A stretch of 64,000 bases of DNA from Chitinophagales bacterium (lineage in GTDB: Bacteria; Bacteroidota; Bacteroidia; Chitinophagales; UBA2359), in the NCBI GenBank assembly GCA_041392475.1, contig JAWKLZ010000002.1, positions 1,310,501-1,374,500 of the forward strand, in the 5' to 3' direction. Of this stretch, positions 41,445 through 50,659 are shown piece by piece. The notes below the pieces were generated by a model. The model saw nothing but the letters and a program-made list of their open reading frames with translations. It did not search any database and was not told the origin of the DNA. Position 1 is the first letter of the stretch. Each line of letters opens with the position of its first letter. The position numbers and the translations under genes are program-made.

Positions 41445-43931
41445 ATGAAGAAACTTTCTGCCCTTTTATTAGTAATTTGCTGCATGGTATGCAGCAATAC
41501 TGAATTGTTTTCCCAAACAACTCGTAATTGTGGAACGATGGGTCATCTCGAAATGCTTCAACAAAAGCACCCAGAGATTGTCAAAAACATGCAACAAATC
41601 GAAGCCCACACCAACAAAGTACTACAGAATAACAGTAGCGAACAAAAAGTAAATGGTGTCATCAACATTCCCGTAGTCGTTCATGTATTGTACAGAACAT
41701 CAGCAGAAAACATCAGCAATGCCCAAATCCAATCTCAGATTGATGTATTAAATGAAGATTTTCGTCGTTTGAATTCAGATGCGTCCAATACACCTTCTGA
41801 CTTTCTGGGAGTTGCTGCAGATTCACAAATCGAATTTTGTTTGGCAACAACAGATCCGAGTGGAAATTCGACCACTGGCATTACTCGCAAATCAACTACC
41901 AAAACTACTTGGGGTACCAATGATGCAATGAAAAAAAGTAGCCAAGGCGGTGTAGATCCTTGGAATACTAGTAATTACCTCAATATCTGGGTATGTAATA
42001 TTGGTGGCGGTATATTGGGTTATGCACAGTTTCCTGGTGGTCCTGCTGCAACAGATGGTGTTGTCTGTTTGACTACTGCATTCGGAACAACAGGGAATGT
42101 AAATGCTCCCTTTGATCTTGGTAGAACAACAACTCATGAAGTAGGTCACTGGTTGAATCTTCGCCACATCTGGGGTGATGGTGGTTGTAGTGTAGATGAT
42201 TTTGTATCAGACACTCCAATTGCAGGTTCAGCTAACTATACAGGCTCACCTTGTAACTATCCTGGCCCTAATACCTGTAATAGTGGTAGTGGTGATCTTC
42301 CTGATATGTTCCAAAACTACATGGATTATTCTGACGATGGCTGTATGAATCTTTATACAACTGGTCAAAAAAACCGTATGCGTGCTTTGTTTGAAGTTGG
42401 TGGTGCAAGAGTGAGTTTACTTAGCTCAAATGGTTGTGGTACACCTGCTCCTAACCACTGTACAAATGGAACACAAGATAGCGATGAAACAGGCGTTGAT
42501 TGTGGTGGTGCTGATTGTCCTGCCTGCCCAACAGTTTGTACTGACAATGAAGTGACTTTGACTATTGTACTGGACAATTACCCAGAAGAAACAAGCTGGT
42601 CATTGAAAAATGCAAGTGGAACAACAATAGCATCAGGCGGCACTTATGGCAGCTTGGCAGACGGTTCTACAGTTTCTGAAACATTCTGTTTGGCAGATGG
42701 TTGCTACGATTTTACCATCAATGATGCGTATGGTGATGGTATCTGTTGCTCTTATGGCAATGGTTCTTATAGCATTAGTGGAACTTCGGTTTCTGGTGGT
42801 TCTTTTGGATCTTCTGAAACCACTAATTTCTGCTTGGGTTCTGGTCCTGCGCCAACTTGTAGTGATGGTGTTCAAAATGGCAACGAAACAGGTGTTGATT
42901 GTGGTGGTTCTTGTACTGCTTGTCCAACTTGTTCTGATGGTGTTCAAAACGGTAACGAAACAGGTGTTGATTGCGGTGGTTCTTGTACTGCTTGTCCAAC
43001 TTGTTCTGATGGTGTTCAAAACGGCAACGAAACAGGTGTTGATTGCGGTGGTTCTTGTACTGCTTGTCCAACTTGTTCTGATGGTGTTCAAAACGGTAAC
43101 GAAACAGGTGTTGATTGTGGCGGTTCTTGCGCTCCTTGCGGCGGAGGAGGTTCTTGTACTTATGGTACTATTGACTTCGATGACTTTGAAGCGGGATGGG
43201 GAATCTGGAACGATGGTGGTTCTGACTCTTATCGAGGTGCCAGCAGTTATTCTTATAGTGGCAGCTACAGCATTCGATTGCGAGACAATACCTCTACCTC
43301 TGTGATGACAACCGATAATTTGAATTTATCTGCTTACGACGAATTGACCGTTTCCTTTATCTTTCAAGCCGTAAGCATGGAAAGTGGTGAAGATTTCTGG
43401 TTGCAGATTTCAACGAATGGTGGCTCTACCTATACAACTGTTGCAGCTTATGCACAAGGAAGTAGCTTCAATAACAATACCTACTATACAGATGATGTGG
43501 TTATCTCAGGTCCATTTACTTCTAATACAAGATTGCGTTTCCGTTGTGATGCTTCTGGAAACAATGATTATGTGTATATTGATGATGTATTGATTGAAGG
43601 TTGTTCTTCAAGTGGAAGTAGAAATGACGGCAATGCAACTGAATTAGCAGAAAACATTGAAACCATCCAAACGACTGCTGATTTGGCTATGAGATTGTTC
43701 CCCAATCCTGCTAAAAATATTTTGAATGTAGCGTTTGACAATGTTTCTAAAGAAGCTATGTATATCACCGTGTACGATTTAACAGGACGAGTGGTATTGC
43801 AGCAGGCTGTAAATTCGCCTACTATCAACAACAAAATACAATTGGACATCAGCAAATTGCAGAAAGGTTCTTACCTATTGCAGTTGAACAGTGATACACA
43901 AAACACTGTTCAAAAGTTCTTTGTATATTAA
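41445..43931 (+). CDS. Secreted M43 (pappalysin-type) zinc metalloprotease with Cys repeats and T9SS sorting domain
   Basis: 828 residues with a signal peptide ending near LFSQ. The metalloprotease domain (about 70-340) has the zinc motif HEVGHWLNLRH (H231, E232, H235, H241) and MDYSDDGCM as the Met-turn. Next come Cys-rich modules of the type CSDGVQNGNETGVDCGG, one divergent near residue 345 and four near-identical in tandem (472-565), plus a beta-sandwich of about 110 residues between the single and tandem modules. A jelly-roll-like domain (575-730) and a T9SS type A sorting domain (RLFPNPAKNILNVAF onward) complete it. An extracellular protease. Confidence 0.92.
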   Translation: MKKLSALLLVICCMVCSNTELFSQTTRNCGTMGHLEMLQQKHPEIVKNMQQIEAHTNKVLQNNSSEQKVNGVINIPVVVHVLYRTSAENISNAQIQSQIDVLNEDFRRLNSDASNTPSDFLGVAADSQIEFCLATTDPSGNSTTGITRKSTTKTTWGTNDAMKKSSQGGVDPWNTSNYLNIWVCNIGGGILGYAQFPGGPAATDGVVCLTTAFGTTGNVNAPFDLGRTTTHEVGHWLNLRHIWGDGGCSVDDFVSDTPIAGSANYTGSPCNYPGPNTCNSGSGDLPDMFQNYMDYSDDGCMNLYTTGQKNRMRALFEVGGARVSLLSSNGCGTPAPNHCTNGTQDSDETGVDCGGADCPACPTVCTDNEVTLTIVLDNYPEETSWSLKNASGTTIASGGTYGSLADGSTVSETFCLADGCYDFTINDAYGDGICCSYGNGSYSISGTSVSGGSFGSSETTNFCLGSGPAPTCSDGVQNGNETGVDCGGSCTACPTCSDGVQNGNETGVDCGGSCTACPTCSDGVQNGNETGVDCGGSCTACPTCSDGVQNGNETGVDCGGSCAPCGGGGSCTYGTIDFDDFEAGWGIWNDGGSDSYRGASSYSYSGSYSIRLRDNTSTSVMTTDNLNLSAYDELTVSFIFQAVSMESGEDFWLQISTNGGSTYTTVAAYAQGSSFNNNTYYTDDVVISGPFTSNTRLRFRCDASGNNDYVYIDDVLIEGCSSSGSRNDGNATELAENIETIQTTADLAMRLFPNPAKNILNVAFDNVSKEAMYITVYDLTGRVVLQQAVNSPTINNKIQLDISKLQKGSYLLQLNSDTQNTVQKFFVY
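42858..43139 (+). repeat. Four tandem 72-bp coding repeats
   Basis: Units start at 42858, 42930, 43002 and 43074; the last is 66 bases. Each encodes a 24-residue Cys module of the M43 protease. Copies differ at only a few synonymous or near-synonymous positions, and the unit length preserves the reading frame. Confidence 0.9.
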
Positions 43932-43985
43932 ACGAAATGTGTAAATAGGTTCTTTTAAACAGCAATTTTTAACATTTAGTGATAT

Positions 43986-44022
43986 AACCTCCTTTTTTCA
44001 GCTTGAAAAAGGGAGGTTTTTT
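43986..44022 (+). terminator. Terminator after the M43 protease gene
   Basis: A 14-bp stem (43986-43999 with 44005-44018, one wobble) around the loop AGCTT, followed by T residues. It is 55 bases after the stop. Confidence 0.85.
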
Positions 44023-44036
44023 AATATTTTTACTAC

Positions 44037-45047
44037 ATGAAAAAAATCATTCTTTCTATCTCTTACTGTTTGTTAATAAGTGCTTGTTTTATGATGGGCA
44101 TCAAAGGCAAAAAAGGCATTGAATATGTATTGCAGTTATCGGATAATGGCAATATCAATCAGTTACAAGAAAAAACCATTGAAATTCTATCTGAAAGATT
44201 AACAGGCTATGGTTATGCGGCAAAGCAATTTACCTTCAATTCTGTGCCAAACAATCAATTGAAGGTGGTTATTGAAACCGTAGATGACTCCGAAAGGGTC
44301 AAAAAGTTGCTCACCGAGAGAGGGTATTTTTCGATGCAAGAATGTTTTAACAAAGAGGAAATTTTTACCGATAATTCTGCTGAAACAATTGACAAGTTGC
44401 TGCAATCCGAATTTCAAAGAAAAGTCGATGCCCTTCAACAAACAGGTGACACACAGGCGGCGGCGGATGTGGAGAAAAACGTTCAAACCTTATTCAGTCG
44501 ATTGTTTGAGGTGAGTAAGAAGGGTGATTTTGCAGAATTAGGTTTAGCTTCTGCAAAAGATACAGCACAGATAAATCGCTATCTCGTGAACACTCATATC
44601 CGAAATTTATTCCCAAATAATGCCACCTTTATATGGAGTCGTTCGCCCAATCAATATTCAGAACATAAAAATCAGTTCACCCTTTACGCTGCAAAAGTGC
44701 CTGCTAATGAGGATGAATACTTAAACAACAACGATATTTCGGAAATTCGCTCAGACAAAGACTATAACAATCTTCCTATTGTCAGTTTGGTCTTCAAAGA
44801 ATCGGGCCACAAAAAATTGGAAAAATTGTCTGATAGGAACATAGACAAAGCTATTTTGATAACTCTTAACAATCAAGTTGTTTCTGCTCCCATTGTTCGA
44901 GAAAAATTGACTGGCGGAGCAGCTCAAATAAGTGGCAACTTTACCGAAACTGAAACAATGGATTTGGTGAATATGCTCAGCAAAAAACATTTGCCTGTCG
45001 AGATTGAATTGTTGTCGGCGAAGGTGAAGGATGCTAAAGAAAAATAA
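44037..45047 (+). CDS. SecD P1-head-like lipoprotein
   Basis: 336 residues. The signal ends in LLISAC, a lipoprotein Cys at residue 17. The remainder resembles the periplasmic P1 region of SecD: a base-like part (GIEYVLQLSDNG, EILSERLTGYGYA) and a head subdomain ending with IVSLVFKESG, KAILITLNNQVVSAPIV and GGAAQISGNFTETETMDL, the conserved SecD pattern. It lacks the SecD transmembrane half. Full SecDF aids protein translocation; this free, lipid-anchored P1-like protein has no assigned role. Its own terminator region precedes it, so it is probably separately expressed. Confidence 0.75.
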   Translation: MKKIILSISYCLLISACFMMGIKGKKGIEYVLQLSDNGNINQLQEKTIEILSERLTGYGYAAKQFTFNSVPNNQLKVVIETVDDSERVKKLLTERGYFSMQECFNKEEIFTDNSAETIDKLLQSEFQRKVDALQQTGDTQAAADVEKNVQTLFSRLFEVSKKGDFAELGLASAKDTAQINRYLVNTHIRNLFPNNATFIWSRSPNQYSEHKNQFTLYAAKVPANEDEYLNNNDISEIRSDKDYNNLPIVSLVFKESGHKKLEKLSDRNIDKAILITLNNQVVSAPIVREKLTGGAAQISGNFTETETMDLVNMLSKKHLPVEIELLSAKVKDAKEK

Positions 45048-45201
45048 ATGACGAGGTGAACATAATTCTTTTGGTTACGTTTTAATTCAACTTATATACA
45101 TCTGATAAATATAGTTATTACCTCATTCAAACTCAAAAATGGGGTAAATATATTTTGTTGGATTTATTTATTTCTTGAACCTTATAAAACAGCTAAAGAC
45201 C

Positions 45202-45531
45202 ATGAATAACCAAGAATTATCCAGAAAATTGGCGGATTGTATTGCCGCTTGTGAAAACTGTGCTACTCAGTGCTTGAATGAAGAGAACATACAGATGCAT
45301 GTGAAATGTATCAAAACCGATCGTGACTGTGCAGATATTTGTGCTTTGACCTTAAAGCTGGTCAATCGCAATTCTCATCAACTAAATGAAATATTGAAAG
45401 TTTGTATAGTGACCTGTATTGCTTGTGAGCAGGAATGTCGTAAACATGATAGAGGACATTGTCAGAAATGTGCGGATGCGTGTCATACTTGCCATCAAGC
45501 TTGTGAAGAATATCTATCTGTTGCAGCTTAA
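45202..45531 (+). CDS. Four-helix-bundle copper storage-like protein (DUF326, Csp-like)
   Basis: 109 residues from the ATG at 45202, with 16 Cys in CxxxC and CxxC spacings (DCIAACENCATQC, CIVTCIACEQEC, CQKCADACHTC). This is the Csp pattern, in which Cys residues line the inside of a four-helix bundle and bind many Cu(I) ions. There is no signal peptide, so it would be a cytosolic Csp3-type store. The frame is open nine codons upstream, but MNNQELSRKL matches the usual start. No copper pump is adjacent. Confidence 0.9.
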   Translation: MNNQELSRKLADCIAACENCATQCLNEENIQMHVKCIKTDRDCADICALTLKLVNRNSHQLNEILKVCIVTCIACEQECRKHDRGHCQKCADACHTCHQACEEYLSVAA

Positions 45532-45624
45532 GGATTGCTAATAAAGTAAATTCTGTTTTACAACATGGCTCAACTTCTTTCAACGTTTAGTACTGGACTG
45601 GATAGAGTTTGAATGTTGACTTTT

Positions 45625-45664
45625 AAAAAAAGGAGCGTATTTTTTAATACGCTCCTTTTTTTTT
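45625..45664. terminator. Bidirectional terminator
   Basis: A 10-bp core GGAGCGTATT/AATACGCTCC with TTTT loop, flanked by A and T tracts that extend the stem to 17 bp (45625-45662). It lies between the convergent Csp gene and the outer-membrane gene and would work in both directions. Confidence 0.9.
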
Positions 45665-45689
45665 AAATCACTTCAATTTCATTGATTTT

Positions 45690-46403
45690 CTATCCTCCAA
45701 TATTGTAGCTAATGCCGATATCCACTCCACCTGTTACCGCTCGTCCATCAGGTCTGTCTGATAGCCAATGATTGTTTTGGTCTTTGTTTTCTACATCTCC
45801 TAAAGAACCATCAAAGCGGAAGGAAGTGTTGAGAAACAAATTTTCGGCAATAGTGAAACGCGCTCCAATGCTCATCACTGCGCCAATATAACTTTGCTCA
45901 TACAAGTCTTTCAGCGTATAACCATTGAAGGATTCTGCAATATCATTGACGGTTGATTCCGCAGATGTCAAGAAAGCAAGTTGAGGACCAATGGTGAACA
46001 AAAAGGCTGTTCCTGCATCAGGATTAGAGTTGAATTTCAATAATAAAGGGATTTTTAAGTAGGTTAAATCCACGACTCTATCTGTACCTATCCAACTACT
46101 CGGTAAAGCCGAACCAAATGCACCACTTCCATCTGAATCATAGTCCTGACCTTGTTTAGAAATGATAAGACCTGTTTGTAAGCCTATTGTATTACTGAAA
46201 TTGAAACCCACTTTTGCTCCATACGCAAACGAATATTTTGGCACATAATCCAAGCGTGCGCCTTGATCTGAGTCGTCTTTATTGAAGACCCAAACTGATT
46301 GTGGCATCACAAATACGCCTAATTCAATTCCTGCCTGACTAAATGCAGGTAAACTCATTAACAATGCAAAAAATGCAAATACTGTATTTTTAATCATAGA
46401 CAT
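45690..46403 (-). CDS. Outer-membrane beta-barrel protein (porin family, PorT-like)
   Basis: 237 residues with a signal peptide ending near AFSQAG. The rest alternates amphipathic strands with KVGFNFSNTIGLQTGLIISKQG, YLKIPLLLKFNS and the GARFTIAENLFLNTSFRFDGSL segment, typical of the small eight-strand outer-membrane barrel (OMP_b-brl) proteins. The final strand is VDIGISYNIGG. It lies 31 bases after the 1285-residue T9SS protein gene on the same strand, so it is probably cotranscribed. Specific role unknown. Confidence 0.85.
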   Translation of the reverse strand: MSMIKNTVFAFFALLMSLPAFSQAGIELGVFVMPQSVWVFNKDDSDQGARLDYVPKYSFAYGAKVGFNFSNTIGLQTGLIISKQGQDYDSDGSGAFGSALPSSWIGTDRVVDLTYLKIPLLLKFNSNPDAGTAFLFTIGPQLAFLTSAESTVNDIAESFNGYTLKDLYEQSYIGAVMSIGARFTIAENLFLNTSFRFDGSLGDVENKDQNNHWLSDRPDGRAVTGGVDIGISYNIGG

Positions 46404-46434
46404 AGTTATTGATTTTTTAAGTTATATACTATGG

Positions 46435-49400
46435 TTATTCTTTCACAAATTTTTGTGTTTGAACAGCTTCTCCATCAGAAATACGCACGAAGTAAACACC
46501 CATTGGATAGCTACCGACGTTTACCTCCGCATGATTGATTCCTTCTTTGCTCTCTGTTGTTTGACGGATTAACTGCTGCCCTGTAATGTTGTAAACACTT
46601 ATCTCAACGGTTCGTTCTGTATTTATCGTAAAGTTGATGTTCAATCTGTTTTTAGCAGGATTTGGATAAACTTCAATCAATTCAAAGCCTCTTTCTCCTC
46701 TTTGAAGAGAAATCGTATAGGAAGTTGTACTGAGTCCATTCAAATCGGTTTGACGCAGGCGGTAATAGCTAACCCCTTGCAGTGCAGTTCGATCCAAGAA
46801 ATCATACGACTGCAAATCAAAGCTGTCTCCTTGACTGTTTATTGTAGCAATCGCTTCAAAAGCTTTTCCATCAATCGAACGCTCCAAAGTGAAATAATCA
46901 TTGTCTGTTTCGGAGGCTGTTACCCATTGCAGCAAGTTCCCTTCTCCCAAAACCTCACCTTCAAAGGATAGAAGTTCGATAGGGTTTTTAGTACATACAA
47001 AAGGATCCCCCACTACATCTGCATTACAAAAACCATCCGTTACGTGAAGTTCAAATACATCACCGTCATTCAGCATAAAATTGAATGAACCCCCTACATT
47101 TTCTATTACCCCATTGAAGGTGCCATTCTCGAATAAGTAAAAACCCTCTGCTGCAAAGGCTGGATAACCACCAAATACTTGCCCCGCTAACATTCCATCA
47201 CCAGTAGTCTCGTCACAAGAAATCTCCAGTACCAGTTCAATCGGCTCTAAAAATACCACAGGTGTACCCGCTGCTGCCAAAGTACATTCATTGTCCGAAT
47301 CAGGAATACCATCGCTGTCATTGTCTGGCCCAGCTACTGATGAAATGTAATAGACCGTATTGGTGAGGATATTCATGCCCGAAGTTGCAGTAAAAACACC
47401 TGCATCCGTATTGACTGCCAACACATTGCCCAACTCCGATGCTGCATTGTCGTGCAATACATAAATCAATACGTCTGCCTCACCCAAGTTAAAGCCTGTG
47501 CTGTTGAAGTTCGTTGCATCACCATCACAAATAGGGTGCGTTTTATCCAATTGAGGCATCGTTCCTGGATTGGCAAAACAAGGCAAAGGACAAGGGGAAG
47601 TACCCTGCACAATTTCAATCAGCGTGCCGTCAGAAGCTTCAAAAGAGAAAGGTTGTCCACAAGGAATTGGGTCGCTGACAAATGTATTGCCATCCACAGG
47701 ATTACCGTCAATAGTATAGTCGCCACTGCCACCAGACATTGTAATCGTCACTGTATAACTCAAGCCATCTGCTGCCACTGTAATATCAAAATCCACAACA
47801 AATGGGTCGCCTACACAAGAAGGATGATCGGCAGGTAAAACCGTTACAACAATAGGTGTTGCAACTATCTCAGCACACAGTTGGTTGTTATCAATCAAGT
47901 CCAATAAGTCTGTAAAAATACCATTCAAAATCACCTCATTGATTTTCAATTCATCCTCTTCTAAGAAATTGATGGCGTAAAATTGAAGTGTACCAACTGG
48001 TAAAACCTGAACTACATTGTCTTCAATGAAGGCAGAAATGGTCAAATCACTTGGAAGCACCCCTAAAAACTGTGTATTGAAGCCCGTGCTAGTATTGTCA
48101 CCTTCTACTTGAAAAGTTAGTGCTTCTCCAAAACAAATTGTCACATCTGTTGGAGGATTCACCACTGTCCCCACATTTGCTTCACACACAAAACACGCAT
48201 CATCGGTAGTCGGCAAAAAGGTGACAGTCGTTCCTTCAGCTTCAATCATTCCACAAAAACTGCCATTGTCAATTAAGGCCTGCAAGTCATTGACGGAAGC
48301 CCCTGCTGCAATTTGTGCAATGATATTGGTCTGTGCTGTTTCCACAAAATTGAAGGAGTAGAGTGTGTAAGTGCCTGCTGCAAAACAAAAATCTCCTACC
48401 GAAGCGGTATCAATAATAGCTGTTGTGTTATCGCCTTGCGTCACCAATAAAAGTGTTTTGAAACCTTCATTTTGATTGTCACCTGCTACACTCACTGCAA
48501 TGCACTCGCCCTCACATATAGTGCTGATGGACACCGAAGAATTGCCAGCACTGGGGTCGCAAGCCACACAATCGGGATTGTCAGCAGGTAATACCGTAAT
48601 AGACAAAGGCGTAGCTACCATAGCTGCACAAATTTCGTCAGAAGTCACAAACACTGCAATGTCTGCTCCTGCATTGATGGCATCTGTCAAGGCAACTCTA
48701 TCTCCCACAGATACATTGACTACAAAAATGGTAAAATCGCCTCCGCTAAGGCCCAAAAGTAGAGGGTCAAAAACGATGGCGGGAACATTTGAAGGGAAAA
48801 AACCGCCGAAAGTAAGGTTGCCATTTTGCTCATAGTACCACACATTCGCAAAACCGCTGCCTGTATTTGCACCGTTTATCGTAATAGTCAAACTTTCACC
48901 CGTCACCGCACAAACGGTTGTGTTTTCTGCTGAAATAGAAGTAATTGCAGCTTCACAACAATCTGGAGATCCGTCAAAAAGTACGGTAATCGTTGTGCCT
49001 ACTTCCTGTATAGCCGCACAAACATTGAGTCCATTCAGTTCTTCAATTGTCGTTGCACCATTGACTGCATCCGTATCTCCGTTGTCAAAATTAATCGCAT
49101 AAATTGTATAAGTGCCTGGTGCTAAATTTATATCTCCTGGAGCTACAATGTTTACAATTATACCCATTTCGTTTACCACCACAAAACCAGAAGTAAAGCC
49201 ATTCGTTGAAGCCCCCGTAAGGGTGAAATTGAAGCTCGTGCCTTCGCAAGTTGTGGTTTCTCCTGCAAAGTTGACCGTACCAAAATTGGCATCACAAGGC
49301 GGTGCGGTTTCGGTGATTTCCATGCAGAACTGACCTGACTCATTGTTAAAGCCATCCACCATGATGAGGTAAGTTGTACCTTCAATGGTTGGAAATTCGG

Positions 49401-50292
49401 TGATGCTTGACAGCAAATTGCCTCCACCAATGTCGTCATTACAAGCCACTTGTGTCAAACCATTGCAGCCGCCCGTGTAAATCGCCATTTGACTATCCGA
49501 AATCAAAGCATTTGCAGCTGCACAAGCATTGACGCTAATGGTGTATTCTCCGCCTGTTCCTTCAAAACTGAACCAGACAGTATTTGCGGTATTGTTATCC
49601 AAAAAGCAATTAGGTACTTCCAATTCGCCTTCTCTCGTTGCACAAACATTGGAGTAAACGCTATCGGCTAGGGTTGGAAAGACAACTGTTCCTGCTTGTA
49701 GTGTCAATGATATTGCGTCTATACATTCGTCATTGGCTTCAAAAGCATCGCAATCGCTATCGCATTGAGTAGGATTGTCTTCTGGCACTAAAAAGGTGAT
49801 ACAAGGGTAATCCAAACCGACTGCAATGCCTGTGCAATCGTCTTCAATGGCCAAACCACTGGTATCGCCGTCAATAATGGGTACTAAGCAAACAGTTATT
49901 TCCGATTCGCCAGGACTCGGTAAGTTGGCAAAACTAAAGTCTGCTTCTCCTCCTCCAATGATGACATTTCCATCGGGATCTCGCAATACTACAGGGCGTT
50001 TGCAGGGATCACTATCAGGATTCATGGTGGTAGGTTGACAATCATAGACTGCCCATATAATGCCAGGGTTGGGTTGTCCGATACCTGGCTGAAAATTTAG
50101 ATTGGGAAGGGTTACTGTTTGGTTGATACAAACGGTTGCATTGTCACCAATGGTAATGGTGCCATCAGGTGTGTCAATCGTAAAATTAGAGAAATCTATC
50201 GTACATTCCTGTGCCATGATTGCATTGCAGCTAAGGAATAAAAAGAGGGACAAGATAAATCTAAGGACAGCATAAGTAGATTTTGGCTTCAT
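46435..50292 (-). CDS. Large T9SS-secreted protein with repeated Cys domains
   Basis: 1285 residues with a signal peptide (ends IMAQE). An N-terminal region (about 180-330) includes NDECIDAISLTL and WFSFEGTGGEYTISV, a PPC-like beta-sandwich. It is followed by five repeats of about 120-130 residues, starting near CDANFGTVNFAG, CCEAAITSISAEN, CDPSAGNSSVSIS, CEANVGTVVNPP and CFANPGTMPQLD; each has C-x-G or similar second Cys, a GxNxGF-like turn and FxxYxxNF-type strands. The type A sorting domain (VYPNPAKNRLNINF, GVYFVRISDGEAVQTQKFVK) ends it. A surface or matrix protein, probably an adhesin; no enzymatic motif. Confidence 0.88.
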   Translation of the reverse strand: MKPKSTYAVLRFILSLFLFLSCNAIMAQECTIDFSNFTIDTPDGTITIGDNATVCINQTVTLPNLNFQPGIGQPNPGIIWAVYDCQPTTMNPDSDPCKRPVVLRDPDGNVIIGGGEADFSFANLPSPGESEITVCLVPIIDGDTSGLAIEDDCTGIAVGLDYPCITFLVPEDNPTQCDSDCDAFEANDECIDAISLTLQAGTVVFPTLADSVYSNVCATREGELEVPNCFLDNNTANTVWFSFEGTGGEYTISVNACAAANALISDSQMAIYTGGCNGLTQVACNDDIGGGNLLSSITEFPTIEGTTYLIMVDGFNNESGQFCMEITETAPPCDANFGTVNFAGETTTCEGTSFNFTLTGASTNGFTSGFVVVNEMGIIVNIVAPGDINLAPGTYTIYAINFDNGDTDAVNGATTIEELNGLNVCAAIQEVGTTITVLFDGSPDCCEAAITSISAENTTVCAVTGESLTITINGANTGSGFANVWYYEQNGNLTFGGFFPSNVPAIVFDPLLLGLSGGDFTIFVVNVSVGDRVALTDAINAGADIAVFVTSDEICAAMVATPLSITVLPADNPDCVACDPSAGNSSVSISTICEGECIAVSVAGDNQNEGFKTLLLVTQGDNTTAIIDTASVGDFCFAAGTYTLYSFNFVETAQTNIIAQIAAGASVNDLQALIDNGSFCGMIEAEGTTVTFLPTTDDACFVCEANVGTVVNPPTDVTICFGEALTFQVEGDNTSTGFNTQFLGVLPSDLTISAFIEDNVVQVLPVGTLQFYAINFLEEDELKINEVILNGIFTDLLDLIDNNQLCAEIVATPIVVTVLPADHPSCVGDPFVVDFDITVAADGLSYTVTITMSGGSGDYTIDGNPVDGNTFVSDPIPCGQPFSFEASDGTLIEIVQGTSPCPLPCFANPGTMPQLDKTHPICDGDATNFNSTGFNLGEADVLIYVLHDNAASELGNVLAVNTDAGVFTATSGMNILTNTVYYISSVAGPDNDSDGIPDSDNECTLAAAGTPVVFLEPIELVLEISCDETTGDGMLAGQVFGGYPAFAAEGFYLFENGTFNGVIENVGGSFNFMLNDGDVFELHVTDGFCNADVVGDPFVCTKNPIELLSFEGEVLGEGNLLQWVTASETDNDYFTLERSIDGKAFEAIATINSQGDSFDLQSYDFLDRTALQGVSYYRLRQTDLNGLSTTSYTISLQRGERGFELIEVYPNPAKNRLNINFTINTERTVEISVYNITGQQLIRQTTESKEGINHAEVNVGSYPMGVYFVRISDGEAVQTQKFVKE

Positions 50293-50659
50293 GAATGTAA
50301 TTTTTAAACTAATAAATAGTTACTTTGCAGAGATAATGATAAGTGCTGAATGATGCGAAAGATCATTCTTTAACCTATAACGATAAAAGGAATTGAAACG
50401 AATAGCATTTGTAAGAAAAAAAATACTTTTTATTGCTTTTCGCTACTAAATTTCATTCTTGGTGTTTAGTCGACTATATGATTTTTTTCAATAACAAAAG
50501 TAGTTATTTTTAGTGTCTATCAGACGATTTAACAAATCCAAAACACAGTTTCGTTGTTCATTTCTTATCGTTCCTAAAAAGATGCAAGTTACTAATGTTT
50601 TTATGAAAATAAAGTGCAGGGTTTACTTTACTATGACCGTTTTAACAATATAGCATTAT
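50293..50659. other. Divergent intergenic region
   Basis: 367 A/T-rich bases between the T9SS protein gene and tatC. On the minus strand TACTTTTG (50502-50495) matches the -7 box for the T9SS gene, giving a leader of about 195 bases. Nothing else is evident. Confidence 0.5.

Noticed and set aside
42633..43091. Minus-strand frame with repeated TSWTSSTRTT segments
   Set aside because: Reverse-frame reading of the same protease repeats.
42858..43139. Tandem repeats as a CRISPR array
   Set aside because: The units abut directly without unique spacers and encode a continuous protein.
42646..43305. 219-codon plus-strand frame with repeated hydrophobic segments
   Set aside because: It is the 72-bp repeat of the M43 protease read in another frame; hydrophobicity and repetition come from the repeat.
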